Shown: one piece after another, positions 1 to 8,809 of the stretch | How positions within the stretch are numbered: position 1 is the first letter of the stretch | How the letters are laid out: every line of letters begins with the position of its first letter | IMG/VR virus record: IMGVR_UViG_3300030117_007673 | Span: 1-64,000 of that record | Origin: a virus | Length of the DNA stretch: 64,000 nucleotides | Direction: 5' to 3' (one strand) | The notes under the pieces: model-generated | Told to the model about the DNA's origin: nothing | The model's database searches: none | Seen by the model: only the letters and a program-made list of their open reading frames with translations | Made by a program: the position numbers and the translations under genes

Positions 1-354
1 GATAATTTAATTTTACATAATTCGAATTATATTTCTCCAATTGATGCTTCGCAACTTTCAAAATTATTGCCACAAAATGATGTATATATCACTGCTTCGA
101 TTGAAGAGGCTGGCGCAAATCATGTTCTCGAAGCAATTGCTTCTGGCCTTCCGGTGGTTTACCATAAAGGCGGAGGAAGTATTATAGACTATTGTGAAGA
201 TTATGGGGAAGAATATTCAACTTTTGAACAAATGATTAGTTCAATTGAAAAAGTAGCAGATAATTACAGTTTTTATAAAGATAAAGTTTTGTGCTATAAT
301 GATCATATTGATAATGTTATTAATAAATACGTGGAAGTTATAAATGAATTATAA
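1..354 (+). CDS. GT-B glycosyltransferase, C-terminal part (5' end outside window)
   Basis: The frame is open from the first base of the window, so this is the C-terminal 117 residues of a longer protein. The visible segment has the nucleotide-sugar binding half of a GT-B (GT4-type) glycosyltransferase: an E-x7-E arrangement (E36 to E44 of the fragment) inside EAGANHVLEAIASGLPVV, followed by a Gly-rich turn. This motif normally contacts the donor diphosphate and sugar. A TTG at 67 could be read as a start but lies inside the conserved fold and is unlikely. The gene overlaps the next one by 11 bases, as is usual in this cassette. Donor and acceptor cannot be read from the sequence. Confidence 0.75.
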   Translation, partial: DNLILHNSNYISPIDASQLSKLLPQNDVYITASIEEAGANHVLEAIASGLPVVYHKGGGSIIDYCEDYGEEYSTFEQMISSIEKVADNYSFYKDKVLCYNDHIDNVINKYVEVINEL

Positions 355-1054
355 AGTTAATATAAGTATAGATGACGTGTCTCCACATCCGAGATCGTCG
401 ATAAAAGTTTTAGAACAATGCTATGATTTGATAGAGGTGTTTCCGGATATCAAATTTAGTTTGTTTGTTCCAGTTGCTTATTGGAGAACACAAAAGCCAA
501 TAACAATCACTAGAAGTCCTTTGATTCTGGATCAGCATCCGGGATTTTGCGAATATATTAAAAACCTGCCAAAGGAAAATTTTGAGATTGGTTATCACGG
601 GTATTACCATGGTATCCCCGGAAAAAATGATAATAACGAATTCTTGCATCTTGATTATGAGCAAGCAAAAAAAAGAATTGCACAAATGTACGAAGTTGTA
701 GAAAAATCAGGCCTAGGTGATACTTTTAAGTCCATGTTCAGGCCACCAGCTTGGAGGATGTGTCCAGCTGCGTTTGACGCTTTTAAAGATATGAATATGG
801 AACTGTTAGCAATTTCCGACATTGATTATGCTCTAGAGACTTATCAAGGAAAGGATAAAGAATATGGTAAAGTTACATACTCAAATGTGTTCCCACCATT
901 CAGAGAGCTTAAAATGCACGAGAAAACAGGCATTGTTTACCATGCTTGTGAGTGGGATAGAAATTATCTAAGTAAGCAATATGTAAGCGAGCTAGTTGAT
1001 TTCTTGACGCCGCTGAAAGATGAAGTAGAGTTTTGTTTTATGGATAAGTTTTAG
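344..1054 (+). CDS. Polysaccharide deacetylase-like protein (NodB/DUF2334-type fold)
   Basis: A 236-residue protein with the order of motifs seen in metal-dependent carbohydrate deacetylases. An Asp pair sits at the end of the first strand (D10, D11 in SIDDVSP). An H-x3-H metal motif follows (H85 and H89 in GYHGYYHG). A third motif, FRPPAW (132-137), carries the Arg-Pro that faces the active site. Family members remove N- or O-acetyl groups from polysaccharides or sugar precursors, and the fold also occurs in other hydrolases. No signal peptide is visible, so a cytoplasmic role on a precursor or lipid-linked glycan is more likely than cell-wall digestion. It overlaps both neighbours. Confidence 0.7.
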   Translation: MNYKVNISIDDVSPHPRSSIKVLEQCYDLIEVFPDIKFSLFVPVAYWRTQKPITITRSPLILDQHPGFCEYIKNLPKENFEIGYHGYYHGIPGKNDNNEFLHLDYEQAKKRIAQMYEVVEKSGLGDTFKSMFRPPAWRMCPAAFDAFKDMNMELLAISDIDYALETYQGKDKEYGKVTYSNVFPPFRELKMHEKTGIVYHACEWDRNYLSKQYVSELVDFLTPLKDEVEFCFMDKF

Positions 1055-1656
1055 TGGGAAGATCAGATCCATTTATTTCCAACTTTTATAAAACCAATAT
1101 CGCGCCAATTGGTGATGTGGCACTTTTAGGTTTTACAAATAACAATTTCTTCCACGGAGATTTGTACGATCTACAATTGAATAATTGGGATATTAATTCC
1201 GAATGGAAGTTGGATAAAAAATACGACACTATAATTTGCACACGATGTGCTTATTTTGCAAAAGATCCAGAAGGTTTGATTAAAAGATGTTATGATAACT
1301 TAAATGACGGTGGAAGATTGTATGTGGATTGGGGGCTGGGAGATCACTGGAGGTTTGAAAATTACAAAATCGGATGGATAAAGGATGGGGAACAGGAACA
1401 TGCTTACAAAGAGGATAATTTTTTATGGTCAGCAATTTGGGATGATTCATTTTTTGAAGATTACCAATTCGAATTATTTTCACGTAGAGTTAAAAAATTT
1501 GGCTATGACGATGTGAAAAAAGCTATCTTTGATGAAGTCCCGAAAGTTATGGATCTGAGTTATATTAAAGAATATTTTACAGCCTCCCACACAATGATGT
1601 CCCTGTGGGATGATGGTCCTCAACTTTATATTTTGGTTGGTGGAATTAAAAAATGA
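1054..1656 (+). CDS. SAM-dependent methyltransferase-like protein (paralogue of 48272-49141)
   Basis: A 200-residue protein starting at a GTG that shares one base with the preceding stop codon. The segment around residues 57-90 (YDTIICTRCAYF, then a helix, then NLNDGGRLYVDWG) resembles strands 4 and 5 of a class I methyltransferase. The usual Gly-rich first motif is weak (VALLGF near residue 22). A second protein in this window shares the opening MGxSDxFI, the LYDxxLxNWDINxEW block and the downstream YDxxIC and ENYxxxK segments. Given its neighbours, methylation of a sugar is the natural guess, but the substrate is unknown and activity is not proven. Confidence 0.55.
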   Translation: MGRSDPFISNFYKTNIAPIGDVALLGFTNNNFFHGDLYDLQLNNWDINSEWKLDKKYDTIICTRCAYFAKDPEGLIKRCYDNLNDGGRLYVDWGLGDHWRFENYKIGWIKDGEQEHAYKEDNFLWSAIWDDSFFEDYQFELFSRRVKKFGYDDVKKAIFDEVPKVMDLSYIKEYFTASHTMMSLWDDGPQLYILVGGIKK

Positions 1657-2609
1657 ATTTTATTGTCACAGAGATGACTTTCATGAGATATTTTATGCCA
1701 CTAATATTAGAAGGAAACAAGAGGTCCATCAAGTCCAGAATCTTTATTGCACCAAACGCAAAATATAATAATCCTTATAGATTTCAAGATGTTTTTAAGC
1801 ATATAAATGATAAACACGATGTAGATATTTTACAGTTGGCGCAAGTTAACAATTACCCAGATACCACATTTTTGATTGAGGGATGTGGAGTAGACTATAT
1901 TAATTATGAAAATAAAAAATACTCAATAACCTATATGACTGATTTCACAACAAGTTATGAAAACTATATTGACAAGGTTGATCATGTGATATTCCCGAGC
2001 AAACATATTGCAGAATATTATAACAAAGTGTCAGATAAAAACCTCTATCTTGGTTCTCCAAAGTATGGAGTAGAACTTAGTAAAGAGGAAATAAATAAAA
2101 AATATAATTTGGACGATAGCAAGAAGGCTCTGGTAATATTCCCTCGTACTCGAGACTTAAATAAAGTCGATTTAAATAAAATATATCGCAGCTTGCGAGA
2201 GATGGGATATAAGATTCTAGTAAAGACCCGAGGTAAAGATCTTGTTCAGGAACACTTGAAGGGAGACTATTATTTTATAGATAATTCTTGGTACCCGCAC
2301 ACAACAATGGAATTAATGGAAATATCTGATTTTGTTGTAAATTTTAGCTCGACTTCTATCAAAGAATGTGTTATACTAAGGAAACCTTTAATTAATTTTG
2401 ATATAAAACCTTTTAGACTATTGTTGGATTTTTTATATGATTATTCATATTGTAAGCAAATGAAAACAGATTTTAATTCTAGCGAGCTGCAAGAAGCGGT
2501 GAGAGATTTAATTAATAAAAGTCATGACTCGGAATTCAACGAAGCGTCTGAAAAATATCTTTTTAACAGAAAGGACGTTTGTAAAAACATATTAGATAAT
2601 GTAGGATAA
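1653..2609 (+). CDS. GT-B-like glycosyl- or glycerophosphotransferase
   Basis: A 318-residue protein with no signal peptide. Its C-terminal third looks like the donor-binding half of a GT-B enzyme: residues 219-250 contain MELMEISDFVVNFSSTS followed by ECVILRKPLINFD. This arrangement, with Ser/Thr after a hydrophobic strand, is common in CDP-glycerol glycerophosphotransferases and UDP-GlcNAc 2-epimerase-like folds. The N-terminal half is less conserved. It overlaps the methyltransferase by four bases and is one base from the NeuA-like gene, so all three are probably translated together. A transferase that adds the sugar made by the following genes is plausible. Confidence in the fold is moderate, and low for the reaction. 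Confidence 0.5.
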   Translation: MNFIVTEMTFMRYFMPLILEGNKRSIKSRIFIAPNAKYNNPYRFQDVFKHINDKHDVDILQLAQVNNYPDTTFLIEGCGVDYINYENKKYSITYMTDFTTSYENYIDKVDHVIFPSKHIAEYYNKVSDKNLYLGSPKYGVELSKEEINKKYNLDDSKKALVIFPRTRDLNKVDLNKIYRSLREMGYKILVKTRGKDLVQEHLKGDYYFIDNSWYPHTTMELMEISDFVVNFSSTSIKECVILRKPLINFDIKPFRLLLDFLYDYSYCKQMKTDFNSSELQEAVRDLINKSHDSEFNEASEKYLFNRKDVCKNILDNVG

Positions 2610-2610
2610 A

Positions 2611-3159
2611 ATGAAGATTGTAGCAATAATACCAGCCAAAGGAAGTTCCAGGAGGCTTTTTGAAAAAAATATACACCCCATTTGGGGAAAGCCAATGTTG
2701 TATTGGGCTATAAAGGCATGTAAAGATTCTAAGTACGACATTGAGCCTTGGGTTAGCACAGAAAGTGAAAAGGTTGCTAACATTGCTTTAAAGTATGGGG
2801 CAAAGATACATAACAGATCACCTGAGTTAGCAGATTCTAAAACTTACAAACAAGTTGTTATCAGGCAAGCCGCAAGAAACATCGCCCCGGCTGACATTTA
2901 TTTATCTTTGCAGCCAAATTCTCCAGAAATAACTGGAAAAGATCTTGACAACGGTATCGATACTTTGTTACAATATGAAAGAGATGAAGTTTTCAGTGTA
3001 GATTCAAATCTTATGCAAAACGCAGCTTTCCGTGTTTTCAAAGGTGATTATGTATTCCAAGAGGATTTGAGTACTAGTTGTGGTGTTGTTGTTTGCGAGC
3101 TGCATGACGTTCATACAATTGAAGATGTTGAATATATAGAAAATAGGGAAAAAAAATGA
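2611..3159 (+). CDS. Acylneuraminate cytidylyltransferase-like (CMP-sugar synthetase), short form
   Basis: A 182-residue protein opening with the nucleotidyltransferase signature IIPAKGSSRR (6-15), the P-loop-like segment that binds CTP in CMP-sialic acid and CMP-Kdo synthetases. The segment LSLQPNSPEITGKDLDNGI fits the family's LQPTSPLR-like substrate motif. Family members activate nonulosonic acids as CMP-sugars. This copy is shorter than typical NeuA proteins (about 220 residues or more), with loss apparently in the middle and C-terminal part, so it may have altered specificity. It lies two genes before a NeuB-like synthase, which supports a role in making an activated nonulosonate-type sugar. 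Confidence 0.75.
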   Translation: MKIVAIIPAKGSSRRLFEKNIHPIWGKPMLYWAIKACKDSKYDIEPWVSTESEKVANIALKYGAKIHNRSPELADSKTYKQVVIRQAARNIAPADIYLSLQPNSPEITGKDLDNGIDTLLQYERDEVFSVDSNLMQNAAFRVFKGDYVFQEDLSTSCGVVVCELHDVHTIEDVEYIENREKK

Positions 3160-4286
3160 AAAGTATTGTAGATAAAGTTTACGAATCAGTAGCAAATCAT
3201 AATACGAAAGAAATGGCAAAAGCTATTAAGAAAAATTTCGGAGATCAGGAGATAAGCGATATAAAGAAGCAGATATCAGAAGATAAAGAAAAATTTATTG
3301 AATTATATTCTGCTTTTGACGAAAAACAAGAAGACTATTTTTCTAAATTTGATTACGAAGGACAACTCAGAGGAGCTGTAGAAAGGCTTTTTCTGGGGGG
3401 CATAGTGAGAGTAGAGGGTTTCTTGTTTGATGAACAGGTCGAAGAAATTAAAGCTTTTCAAGATAGATTGTGTCAGTTGACTATGCCCTATAGCTGCACT
3501 TCTGGTCGAATACATTTGGGCTTGCCTCCAAATCCCGACTTGTTTTATTCTAATTGGAGAGATTTAATGCAGGTACCTCCTTTGCCTCCAAAGGCGATTT
3601 CGTTTGAAGAATTGTATCCTAATGATGGGCAAGTGAGGTTCCAATCAAAAGGTATAGGGGGTTTACATCCCCCCGGAGCGCACATTATAGCTGAACATTT
3701 ACATTTTCGTAAAATATTTGCACTATACAATAATTTACAAAGTGTCAAAATTTGCAGATCAAATATGGAATATGTTTCGCCAGCTCCAATTAATCATAAT
3801 GGTTGGCACCGTGACGTTGTTCCTCATCAGTTAAAAGCTATGCTGTTACTTGAAGACGTGGACAAATATGCTGCGCCAATGCTTTATGCCAAGGGTTCAC
3901 ATCGGATAAAAAAAGAGTTTGATAAAGAGCATCTTTATGATATGTTTGTTCGCAATCAAAAGACATATAAAAACAGTCGTGAAAATTGGCCAGAATATGC
4001 CACAAAGAAACCCGACAGTCATTGTGGATATTTGGATCCAAACAATGCCCCAAATGACATTCATCCCGATAACAGAGTGAACAATTTACCGGTAACTATT
4101 GGAGGCAGCGAATATGAGATGTTTGTCGCGACAGGAAAAGCAGGAGATATAATATTGTTTGATTCTTGCGGCCTCCACTCTGGAACTCGTGCCTGCATAG
4201 AGACTCGTAGAAATATTACTTTTTCTACTGTAACAAGTTGTTCTCCAAAGAGCAATTTTTTTAATTTACTAAATGGACGTTTATAA
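3156..4286 (+). CDS. Phytanoyl-CoA dioxygenase (PhyH) family Fe(II)/2-oxoglutarate oxygenase
   Basis: A 376-residue protein with the iron triad of this family: H218 and D220 in WHRDVV, and the distal H341 in FDSCGLHSG. R351 or R352 is well placed to bind the 2-oxoglutarate carboxylate. These enzymes hydroxylate or otherwise oxidise small molecules. The long N-terminal 200 residues show no recognisable domain. Its position between the NeuA-like and NeuB-like genes, overlapping the former by four bases, suggests a sugar or sugar-linked substrate, but PhyH proteins are diverse and the substrate cannot be predicted. The fold assignment is reasonably secure. Confidence 0.75.
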   Translation: MKSIVDKVYESVANHNTKEMAKAIKKNFGDQEISDIKKQISEDKEKFIELYSAFDEKQEDYFSKFDYEGQLRGAVERLFLGGIVRVEGFLFDEQVEEIKAFQDRLCQLTMPYSCTSGRIHLGLPPNPDLFYSNWRDLMQVPPLPPKAISFEELYPNDGQVRFQSKGIGGLHPPGAHIIAEHLHFRKIFALYNNLQSVKICRSNMEYVSPAPINHNGWHRDVVPHQLKAMLLLEDVDKYAAPMLYAKGSHRIKKEFDKEHLYDMFVRNQKTYKNSRENWPEYATKKPDSHCGYLDPNNAPNDIHPDNRVNNLPVTIGGSEYEMFVATGKAGDIILFDSCGLHSGTRACIETRRNITFSTVTSCSPKSNFFNLLNGRL

Positions 4287-4295
4287 GGAGGTTTA

Positions 4296-4997
4296 ATGTC
4301 AGTTTATATTATAAGTGAACTTTGTGGTCAATGGGGAGGTTCTGTAGATAAAGCTAAAGCAATGATTAATCAATCAATGCATGGTGGAGCAGATGCTGTG
4401 AAGGTGCAATTGTGGGACACCTATAGGATGCCTGGTGAAAATAGAGAAGCCTGGGAATATTTGACTATGACAAACAAACAGTTTCTTGATCTTAGGCAAT
4501 ATTGCGATACTTTGGGAATTGATTTCTTTGCTTCTCCATTTCACAAAGATCGTTATGAGTGGGTTTTAGAAGCAGGATTAGGAGTAAATAAAATTGCCAG
4601 CTCGATGTTAGAGTGGGACTTAGACCTTTGCCAGGAAATGGTCGATAATAAAGATTTATTAACATACTGTTCATTGGGTAAATGGGATAAGGAAGAGTTC
4701 CCTTTTGACAACGAAAATGTAAAATATATGCACTGTGTTGCTAAGTATCCTCATTCTTTGGAAGAGGCGATCAAACTAATGCCAGATAAATTTGATGATC
4801 CTTTAATAGGCTACAGTGATCATTCAATTGGTATTGAGGCATGCAAAGAGGCTGTTAGAAGAGGTGCCAAAGTCCTAGAGAAGCATTACACATTAAGTCA
4901 TAGTTTACAATGCAAAACTGAAAGTGCCCATGTTTGCTCTATGGTACAAGAGGAATTAATCGAACTGAGAAAATACTGTGATGGATTATCCAAATAA
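4296..4997 (+). CDS. N-acetylneuraminate synthase (NeuB)-like, TIM-barrel domain only
   Basis: A 233-residue protein preceded by a strong ribosome site (AAGGAGGT, seven bases before ATG). The sequence follows the NeuB barrel: ISELCGQWGG at the start, GADAVKVQL (31-39), FFASPFHKD (77-85), NKIASSML (98-105), GYSDHSIGIEA (172-182) and VLEKHYTL (193-200). Family members condense phosphoenolpyruvate with an N-acylhexosamine to form a nonulosonic acid. Full-length NeuB proteins are about 340 residues and end with an antifreeze-like SAF domain that closes the partner's active site. That domain is absent here and the next gene starts inside this one. Activity therefore may differ from that of standard NeuB. 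Confidence 0.75.
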   Translation: MSVYIISELCGQWGGSVDKAKAMINQSMHGGADAVKVQLWDTYRMPGENREAWEYLTMTNKQFLDLRQYCDTLGIDFFASPFHKDRYEWVLEAGLGVNKIASSMLEWDLDLCQEMVDNKDLLTYCSLGKWDKEEFPFDNENVKYMHCVAKYPHSLEEAIKLMPDKFDDPLIGYSDHSIGIEACKEAVRRGAKVLEKHYTLSHSLQCKTESAHVCSMVQEELIELRKYCDGLSK

Positions 4998-5664
4998 AAT
5001 ATTAGTTTTCGCAGCACATCAGGATGATGAGACAATTGGCTGCGGGGGAACCATTAGAAAATGGTCCTCTAATGGATCAATCGTTGATGTTGTCTTTATG
5101 ACTGACGGAGGTACAGGCGTAGACCAAAGCGGCAGGTTTGATAGTGATATTGTCTCTACAAGGAAAAAAGAGGCAGAACAGGCTGCAGAAATTTTGGGAG
5201 TTTCAAAGATTCATAATTTAAATTTAGAATGCCAGAATATTAAAAATTCAAAAAAAAACTTTCACAAGGTCATTTCACTAATAAGAGAGATTAAGCCTGA
5301 CTTGGTGATAACTCACTATACAAAAGATAAACATAGAGATCACAGGAAGACTGCTAAAATTGTATTAGAGGCCTGTTGGAAATCTAGTGAAAATATACAT
5401 AAAGAACTTGGCAAGCCTCACAAAGTTGGCGATGTGTGGACTTGTGAAATTACAGACCCTTTGCCAAAGGTTGATTTTATTGTTGATATATCTAAGACAT
5501 ATTCAAAGAAGATAGAGGCAATGAAAATTTACAATTCTCAAGAAAATGTTATTGATGGAATATTCAATTTTTTGGATGGGATTTCGAAAGTGCGAGGTTA
5601 TTTGATAAATAAGGAACGCGGCGAGGCTTTCAAAAGAGCTTCTTACATACCGATGGAGATATAA
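4981..5664 (+). CDS. PIG-L/LmbE-family N-deacetylase
   Basis: About 227 residues with the zinc-binding signature AAHQDDE near the N-terminus (H13, D15, D16 from this ATG) and a downstream HRDH whose histidine completes the metal site. Members hydrolyse N-acetyl groups from GlcNAc-type substrates such as GlcNAc-PI, mycothiol and bacillithiol precursors, and antibiotic sugars. A GTG immediately upstream (4978) is an alternative start adding one residue. The gene begins inside the NeuB-like gene and is followed at once by a formyltransferase. That order suggests the amine freed here is re-acylated with formate, an inference from neighbourhood and chemistry. Confidence 0.8.
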   Translation: MDYPNKILVFAAHQDDETIGCGGTIRKWSSNGSIVDVVFMTDGGTGVDQSGRFDSDIVSTRKKEAEQAAEILGVSKIHNLNLECQNIKNSKKNFHKVISLIREIKPDLVITHYTKDKHRDHRKTAKIVLEACWKSSENIHKELGKPHKVGDVWTCEITDPLPKVDFIVDISKTYSKKIEAMKIYNSQENVIDGIFNFLDGISKVRGYLINKERGEAFKRASYIPMEI

Positions 5665-5665
5665 A

Positions 5666-6361
5666 GTGAAATGTGTTATCATAACCTCTAATAATTTGCG
5701 ACATAAAGCATATGCTAAAATGTTGTGTGAGAATTTTGATGTGAGCATGATCATATTTCAACACAAAGAATATGATTCAGAAAATGCCCTGAAAAAGGAA
5801 ACACAATGGTTTAAAGACTGTGTAAATTGGAACTCTCCAGTGAGTAGTGCGACTTGCCTTATTGGAGATATAAACGGTAAAGCATACGAATCATTAATAA
5901 AATCGGTTAAACCAGATTTTATATTAACTTTTGGCTGCGGTTTATTAAAAGAAAATATATTCAATATAGCAGCAAAAGGAACCATTAATATACACACAGG
6001 AATCGTGCAATCTTACAGAGGGGTTGACAGTTCTCTTTGGGCGATTTATGAAGAGAACCCCGAAGCAATTGGAGCTACTTTACATTATGTTGACAATTCA
6101 ATTGATGCGGGAGATATCATTGCTCAAAAGAAAGCAGAATTAAAAGTTGACTATGATCTATATGATGTTTTTCTAAGTTCATGCGTTGCTGGATTTGAGC
6201 TTCTGAAGGAGAACCTGCCTTTGTTGGAAAGCGGTGAAATTTCGACGTATAAATTAGAAAACAAAGGAAAACTGTTCCAAAAGAAGGACAAAAATGAAGA
6301 AATCGTTAGAGTTGCAGAAGGCAAGTTGAGAAAAGTGTTGGGAGAATATTTAAATGATTGA
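5666..6361 (+). CDS. Formyltransferase-family protein (10-formyl-THF dependent, N-formyl sugar type)
   Basis: A 231-residue protein that starts at GTG right after the deacetylase stop. It has the catalytic triad of formyl transferases: N108 and H110 in INIHTG, and D147 in SIDAGD, at nearly the same spacing as in methionyl-tRNA formyltransferase. The PSYRG-like loop (QSYRGVDSSLWA) is also present. The C-terminal tRNA-binding domain of Fmt is missing, which matches the sugar N-formyltransferases of O-antigen and capsule clusters. It probably transfers a formyl group to an amino sugar. Fusion to other domains is not seen. The family call is firm and the substrate is inferred from context. Confidence 0.75.
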   Translation: MKCVIITSNNLRHKAYAKMLCENFDVSMIIFQHKEYDSENALKKETQWFKDCVNWNSPVSSATCLIGDINGKAYESLIKSVKPDFILTFGCGLLKENIFNIAAKGTINIHTGIVQSYRGVDSSLWAIYEENPEAIGATLHYVDNSIDAGDIIAQKKAELKVDYDLYDVFLSSCVAGFELLKENLPLLESGEISTYKLENKGKLFQKKDKNEEIVRVAEGKLRKVLGEYLND

Positions 6362-7199
6362 TGTTGTTATGTGCGCATATAATTCTGAGTCTACAATTAG
6401 GGAGGCGGTGGATTCAGTTTTAAATCAAACTTATGGGGATTTTAAATTATGGGTTTTCAACGATAATAGCCAAGATTCGACATTAGAAATTTTGAAGCAA
6501 TATGATGACGAAAGACTCGTTATATTGTCTTCTTCTAAAAATATCGGCACATATGCAGCAAAAAACTTTGCGTTGAAGAATGTAGGCGTCGGGAAATATC
6601 TTGCTTTACATGATGCTGACGATATAAGCCATCCAGAAAGATTTGAAAAACAAATTAGGTTTATGGAAAAAAATGATGTTGCTTGTCTCGGCACAGCTGT
6701 GAAAGAGTTTTGGGAGGGTGATTGGTTTCCGCATACCATCTCTATAGAGATAGTCGAGAACAATGAGAGAGTAAACAAATATGCTAAAAAGATTAAGAGG
6801 GATGAGCTTAAATCGGTTTTAACACACTTGACGAATGACTATGATAAATATATAAAGTTTAAATTTTGTATGAATGGCACGGTAATGTTTAGAAAAAGCA
6901 TTCTTTATAAATTGGGAGGTTGGGATGGTGAAGCTAGGGTGGGAGGCGATACTGATTTATTTATAAGAATTCTGGGAGAAGAGGACATTCACAACTTAAG
7001 CGAATGTCTATATTATAGAAGGTTCCATAAAAATTCTTTAACTGCCAATCCTGAAACAGGAATTAATTCAAGTTTCAGAAAAGAATATAATATCAAAAGA
7101 AAAGATGTTATTGCTGCTAGTTTAAGTGGCACTCCTGTAGTTAGAGATCTTTATTATCCAAATGATTTTTCCTGCAAGGTGATAACATGTGCGGCATAA
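6354..7199 (+). CDS. Family 2 glycosyltransferase
   Basis: A 281-residue GT-A enzyme. The N-terminal nucleotide-binding half reads MIDVVMCAYNSESTIREAVDS, followed by a TYGDFKLWVFNDNS strand and the DxD motif as DADD (87-90), which holds the divalent metal and donor phosphates. A later G-G-D-T-D segment fits the acceptor-binding region of GT2 enzymes. No membrane segment follows, so it acts on a soluble or membrane-surface acceptor. It overlaps the formyltransferase by eight bases and the AsnB gene by 13 bases. Donor sugar is unknown. Confidence 0.85.
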   Translation: MIDVVMCAYNSESTIREAVDSVLNQTYGDFKLWVFNDNSQDSTLEILKQYDDERLVILSSSKNIGTYAAKNFALKNVGVGKYLALHDADDISHPERFEKQIRFMEKNDVACLGTAVKEFWEGDWFPHTISIEIVENNERVNKYAKKIKRDELKSVLTHLTNDYDKYIKFKFCMNGTVMFRKSILYKLGGWDGEARVGGDTDLFIRILGEEDIHNLSECLYYRRFHKNSLTANPETGINSSFRKEYNIKRKDVIAASLSGTPVVRDLYYPNDFSCKVITCAA

Positions 7200-8809
7200 T
7201 TGGCTCTACAGCGTATAAGATAGAGGAAAGCAATCTAAATGAGCTAAACCACAGGGGTCCTAACTCAAATGGTATGTTTCATAACAAAGATATATCACTT
7301 GGTCACACCCGATTGTCGATCATTGATGTTGAGAATGGTCAGCAACCAATGGTTGTTGAAAAGGGCAATTTAACATTAGTTTTTAATGGTGAAATTTACA
7401 ACTACAGAGAGCTTAGAGATAGGATAAAGAATACCACATTTAAGACCGATTCGGATACAGAAGTTTTATTAGAGTATTATAGAAATTTTGGCCTTTATAA
7501 AACACTGGAGGACATTAATGGAATGTTTTCTTTTGCAATTTATGATAACGGCAAAACAATTTTAGTTAGAGATAGACTTGGTATTAAACCGCTTTTTTAT
7601 TACTTGAAAGATCAAGACCTGAGTTTTTGTTCTGAGCTTTCTCCGTTGAAAAATTTAATCGGTGTCGATAATCTTACAATCAATCCGCAAGCAGTATCCA
7701 TGTTCTTTAACACTTATTATATTGCTTCTCCAGATACTATTTGGAATGAGATAAAAAGTTTAGAACCGGGACATTATATTAAATTTGAAAAAGGTTCTGT
7801 GAAGGTTGAAAAATATTGGTCCTTAAAACAAGATGAGCGAAAATTCGAAGACTTAGAATATTTGGAATCTTTGATAAGTGATTCTGTTTTTCTTAGAATG
7901 CGCAGCGACGTCCCTTATGGAGCTTATTTATCAGGAGGAACTGATTCTTCTCTAGTTGTTAAGCATATGTCCAATCATGATAGGTGTAAAACTTTTACAG
8001 CTGAAATAAATGACGATGAGTTGAATGAAAGGAAATACGCAGAAAAAGTTGTAGAAAAGTGCGATACAGAACATACCAACTTGCCAATCAACTACGAAGA
8101 TATAAGTCTTGATTTTCTAAGAGGTTTGGTAAAGTATTTTGGTCAGCCATTTGCAGACTCTTCTATAGTTCCAACATATTTAATTTCCAAAGAGATATCA
8201 AAAAATGTAACAGTGGCGCTTGGGGGCGACGGTGCGGACGAAGTATTTTGTGGATATAATAAATACAATAACTTAAAAGACATTCGCAAGAACTTCTTTC
8301 GAAACACAAATAATGATTTTATTAGCGACAAATATAATAAAGACACTTATGAATATATGCTAACTAAGTTGCCTTACATCCCAGAAGATAAGAGCGAGAT
8401 ATTGAGACTTCTGGATATTAGATTTTTTTTGGAGGGGGATATTTTGCAAAAAGTTGATCGTTTGAGCATGGCCAATTCATTGGAAGTTCGTGTGCCGTTC
8501 TTAGATCACAGAATTGTTGAATATTCAAATAGCTTAACATATGATAAATTATTTGGTAAAATACGTAAGTACCCTATAAAAAAGATATTGGAAAAATACT
8601 TTAATAAAGACTTTGTACACAGATCAAAAATTGGTTTTATGTTAAATGTGGGAGAATGGATAGATAATTTTGATGGCTGGGTTTCAAAATCAAATGCTCT
8701 AAAAACAGAAGTTTTTGTTAAAAACTTTAATATCAAAAAGGTAAAAGATAAGTATCTTAAATTTGCTATTTTAATGTTCTGTCTATGGTACGAGGAGAAT
8801 TATGACTAG
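7187..8809 (+). CDS. asnB: Glutamine-hydrolysing asparagine synthase family amidotransferase
   Basis: A 540-residue, full-length AsnB-type enzyme. The N-terminal glutaminase domain begins with the nucleophile Cys2 (MCGIIG) and includes NHRGPNSNG and GEIYNYREL. The synthetase domain carries the ATP-pyrophosphatase motif LSGGTDSS (248-255). It could make asparagine. However, AsnB homologues in O-antigen and capsule clusters amidate the carboxylate of uronic or nonulosonic acids, and the neighbours here (dehydrogenase, NeuB-like, deacetylase, formyltransferase) favour such a role. It overlaps GT2 genes on both sides, so the three are probably translationally coupled. The reaction class is clear and the acceptor is inferred. 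Confidence 0.85.
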   Translation: MCGIIGSTAYKIEESNLNELNHRGPNSNGMFHNKDISLGHTRLSIIDVENGQQPMVVEKGNLTLVFNGEIYNYRELRDRIKNTTFKTDSDTEVLLEYYRNFGLYKTLEDINGMFSFAIYDNGKTILVRDRLGIKPLFYYLKDQDLSFCSELSPLKNLIGVDNLTINPQAVSMFFNTYYIASPDTIWNEIKSLEPGHYIKFEKGSVKVEKYWSLKQDERKFEDLEYLESLISDSVFLRMRSDVPYGAYLSGGTDSSLVVKHMSNHDRCKTFTAEINDDELNERKYAEKVVEKCDTEHTNLPINYEDISLDFLRGLVKYFGQPFADSSIVPTYLISKEISKNVTVALGGDGADEVFCGYNKYNNLKDIRKNFFRNTNNDFISDKYNKDTYEYMLTKLPYIPEDKSEILRLLDIRFFLEGDILQKVDRLSMANSLEVRVPFLDHRIVEYSNSLTYDKLFGKIRKYPIKKILEKYFNKDFVHRSKIGFMLNVGEWIDNFDGWVSKSNALKTEVFVKNFNIKKVKDKYLKFAILMFCLWYEENYD